Shown here: one piece after another, positions 6,389 to 7,187 of the stretch
How the letters are laid out: each line of letters begins with the position of its first letter
Numbering within the stretch: the stretch's first letter is position 1
Origin: Caldifarciminota bacterium
GTDB lineage: Bacteria; WOR-3; Hydrothermia; WGAB01
DNA length: 7,187 nucleotides
Assembly (NCBI GenBank): GCA_015489295.1
Contig: WGAB01000015.1
Location: 1 to 7,187 of the forward strand
Direction of reading: 5' to 3'
The notes under the pieces: generated by a model
What the model saw: the letters and a program-made list of their open reading frames with translations, nothing else
The model's database searches: none
What the model was told of the DNA's origin: nothing
Translations under genes and position numbers: made by a program

Positions 6389-6929
6389 GAACCAGCAGGT
6401 ACCACCCCGAAGTGGGGTTGGGCGTGGTGGGCACGAACACGCTCGCATACTCCCCCTCCGGCCCTGTCCAAGTACGATGGGAGGTGATGAACCCCATCGC
6501 GAAGGTGCCCTCGATCGGAAACTCCACCAGCACCACCTCCCGGAAGGCTCGACGATCGTCCAGGAAGGTTTCGGTGAGCTGCCGCGACGACACATAGATG
6601 CCCCGGATCAGAGGCACTCGCCGCAGGAACTGGTCACTCCACTCCAGAAGCCGTCGCCCCACGGTCACGGAGGTCAGAAGCCCGATCAGGTAGATGCCCA
6701 CGAGCACCAGCAGGAAGGCGAGGGAGGTGAGCAGGAAGTCCGGGAGTCGGCCCAGGCCCGGCATGAAGCGAAGGATCCCTGCCAGAAAGCCCCCCACCTT
6801 GTCCACCACGAAGAGCACCACGATCAGGGTGATCACCAGAGGGGTGAGGGCCACAAGCCCGGTAAGGAAGTAGCGGTTGACCTGCCGGAACGATCCCGAA
6901 GACCACGGCGATCGGTCAGATGCGTTCAT
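6270..6929 (-). CDS. DUF502 family inner-membrane protein
   Basis: This is a complete 219-residue member of the DUF502 family, found widely in bacteria and plants; its biochemical role in bacteria is not settled. Two transmembrane helices lie at about 20-44 (YFLTGLVALTPLVITL onward) and 64-88 (DFLLTSLAFLLVLVGIYLIG onward). Family marks follow: VPLIRGIYVSSRQL (105-118), FPIEGTFAMGFIT (137-149), the signature VFVPTTPNPTSGW (164-176), and SPEEGLKIIISGGMV (191-205). The ATG at 6929 has AGGAGG (6941-6946 on the opposite strand) 11 nt upstream. Its TGA overlaps the ATG of the CorC-like gene, pointing to co-translation. The last 39 or so codons are duplicated in reverse at the window edge. The family is certain; the function, probably in the envelope or transport, is not. 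Confidence 0.93.
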   Translation of the reverse strand: MNASDRSPWSSGSFRQVNRYFLTGLVALTPLVITLIVVLFVVDKVGGFLAGILRFMPGLGRLPDFLLTSLAFLLVLVGIYLIGLLTSVTVGRRLLEWSDQFLRRVPLIRGIYVSSRQLTETFLDDRRAFREVVLVEFPIEGTFAMGFITSHRTWTGPEGEYASVFVPTTPNPTSGWYLLVPRKRLIPLNLSPEEGLKIIISGGMVVPEPEKRRFQLPEP

Positions 6930-7056
6930 TGTGGATCTTCCCTCCTACCGTGGGACGGAGCTCTATGGAACGCCGATCCTGGCAAGGGCTGGTCGCGTTG
7001 CCCGCCGGAAACCTCCTCCTGAAGCGCAGTCATGGCTCTTAAAACATAAGGGAAAA
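6926..7056 (-). CDS. Possible 3' tail of a gene upstream of DUF502 (doubtful)
   Basis: A minus-strand frame is open from the repeat junction at 7056 down to a TGA at 6926-6928. That stop overlaps the DUF502 ATG as ATGA, the same arrangement seen between DUF502 and the CorC-like gene. The last 35 residues from an internal ATG at 7033 resemble no family I know, and third-position G/C is weaker than in neighbouring genes. Upstream sequence is replaced by the inverted repeat, so a start cannot be found. It may instead be a noncoding leader holding the DUF502 ribosome site. Confidence 0.2.
6941..6946 (-). promoter_or_regulatory. Ribosome binding site AGGAGG for the DUF502 gene
   Basis: Read on the minus strand, AGGAGG lies 11 nt before the ATG at 6929. 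This is slightly long spacing but a full consensus match, and it supports the chosen start. Confidence 0.7.
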
Positions 7057-7187
7057 CCCGGAAAAGGCTGATTCCCCTCAACCTTTCCCCCGAAGAGGGG
7101 CTGAAGATCATCATTTCCGGGGGCATGGTGGTGCCGGAGCCCGAAAAACGGCGGTTTCAACTGCCTGAGCCATGAACAAAATGGAAC
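7057..7187. repeat. Right arm of the 131-bp inverted repeat, reaching the window end
   Basis: This is the exact reverse complement of 6258-6388 and continues to the last base, so its full length is unknown. The match stops abruptly at 7056/7057 (paired with 6388/6389). GGAAAA occurs both just before the junction (7051-7056) and just inside the arm (7060-7065), a short shared sequence of the kind that can seed strand switching. Amplification or assembly artefact is the leading explanation; a genuine inverted duplication is the alternative. Confidence 0.97.
7059..7175 (+). pseudogene. Duplicated 3' fragment of the DUF502 gene, inverted
   Basis: Read on the + strand this encodes the last 38 residues of the DUF502 protein (from RKRLIPLNLSPEEG to RFQLPEP) and its TGA stop. 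The ATG of a second CorC-like copy begins at 7172 and is cut by the window end after five codons (MNKME plus one base). The frame upstream meets a TAA at 7047-7049, so there is no start and no functional gene. It exists only because of the inverted repeat and should not be counted as a real locus until the junction is verified. Confidence 0.85.

Noticed and set aside
7043..7048. Possible -10 box (TATGTT on the minus strand) for the DUF502 operon
   Set aside because: Only four of six bases match, and the region where a -35 would lie is replaced by the inverted-repeat arm, so it cannot be judged.
7059..7187. A second real DUF502-CorC operon heading off the right edge
   Set aside because: The DUF502 part has only the last 38 codons, a TAA lies just upstream in frame, and identity is perfect over the whole arm, which fits a chimera better than an old gene duplication.

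Overview
The window is GC-rich throughout, with strong G/C bias at third codon positions, and is densely packed with protein genes. I see no tRNA, rRNA, CRISPR array, insertion sequence or phage gene. An envelope polysaccharide exporter with a signal peptide and SLBB domains suggests a diderm (outer-membrane) bacterium. Multi-SLBB exporters of this size are common in environmental lineages such as the FCB group, but I cannot name a taxon. A perfect inverted repeat at the right edge, where the sequence ends inside the repeat, suggests the window ends at a contig end, possibly from an amplified single-cell or metagenomic assembly. That is inference.

Left block, + strand, 1-3674: the 3' part of phoU (phosphate signalling regulator), a small unrecognised membrane protein overlapping it by 8 nt, a SufT/MIP18-type (DUF59) iron-sulfur assembly factor, and an 819-residue periplasmic/outer-membrane polysaccharide export protein with six SLBB repeats. 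Spacings of -8, +15 and +7 nt suggest one transcript. A TATAAT box before the sufT-like gene could add an internal promoter.

Right block, - strand, 6929 down to 3671: a DUF502 membrane protein, a CorC/HlyC-type CBS-domain protein joined to it by an ATGA overlap, then, after a 65-nt gap carrying a TATAAT box, a secreted SpoIID/LytB-type protein predicted to act on peptidoglycan. The two blocks converge: the stop codons of the polysaccharide exporter and the SpoIID gene overlap by 4 nt (3671-3674). A perfect stem-loop lies 10 nt past the exporter stop, inside the SpoIID gene.

The shared theme is the cell envelope: phosphate sensing, membrane proteins, polysaccharide export and peptidoglycan remodelling. 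The gene families are mostly familiar and I see no convincing new defence or mobile system. The best leads are a CxxCxCxxC cysteine cluster in PhoU close to a SufT-type gene, the long multi-SLBB exporter, the SpoIID protein with a Cys-Cys pair in its conserved core, and the 131-bp terminal inverted repeat, which is most likely an amplification or assembly artefact.
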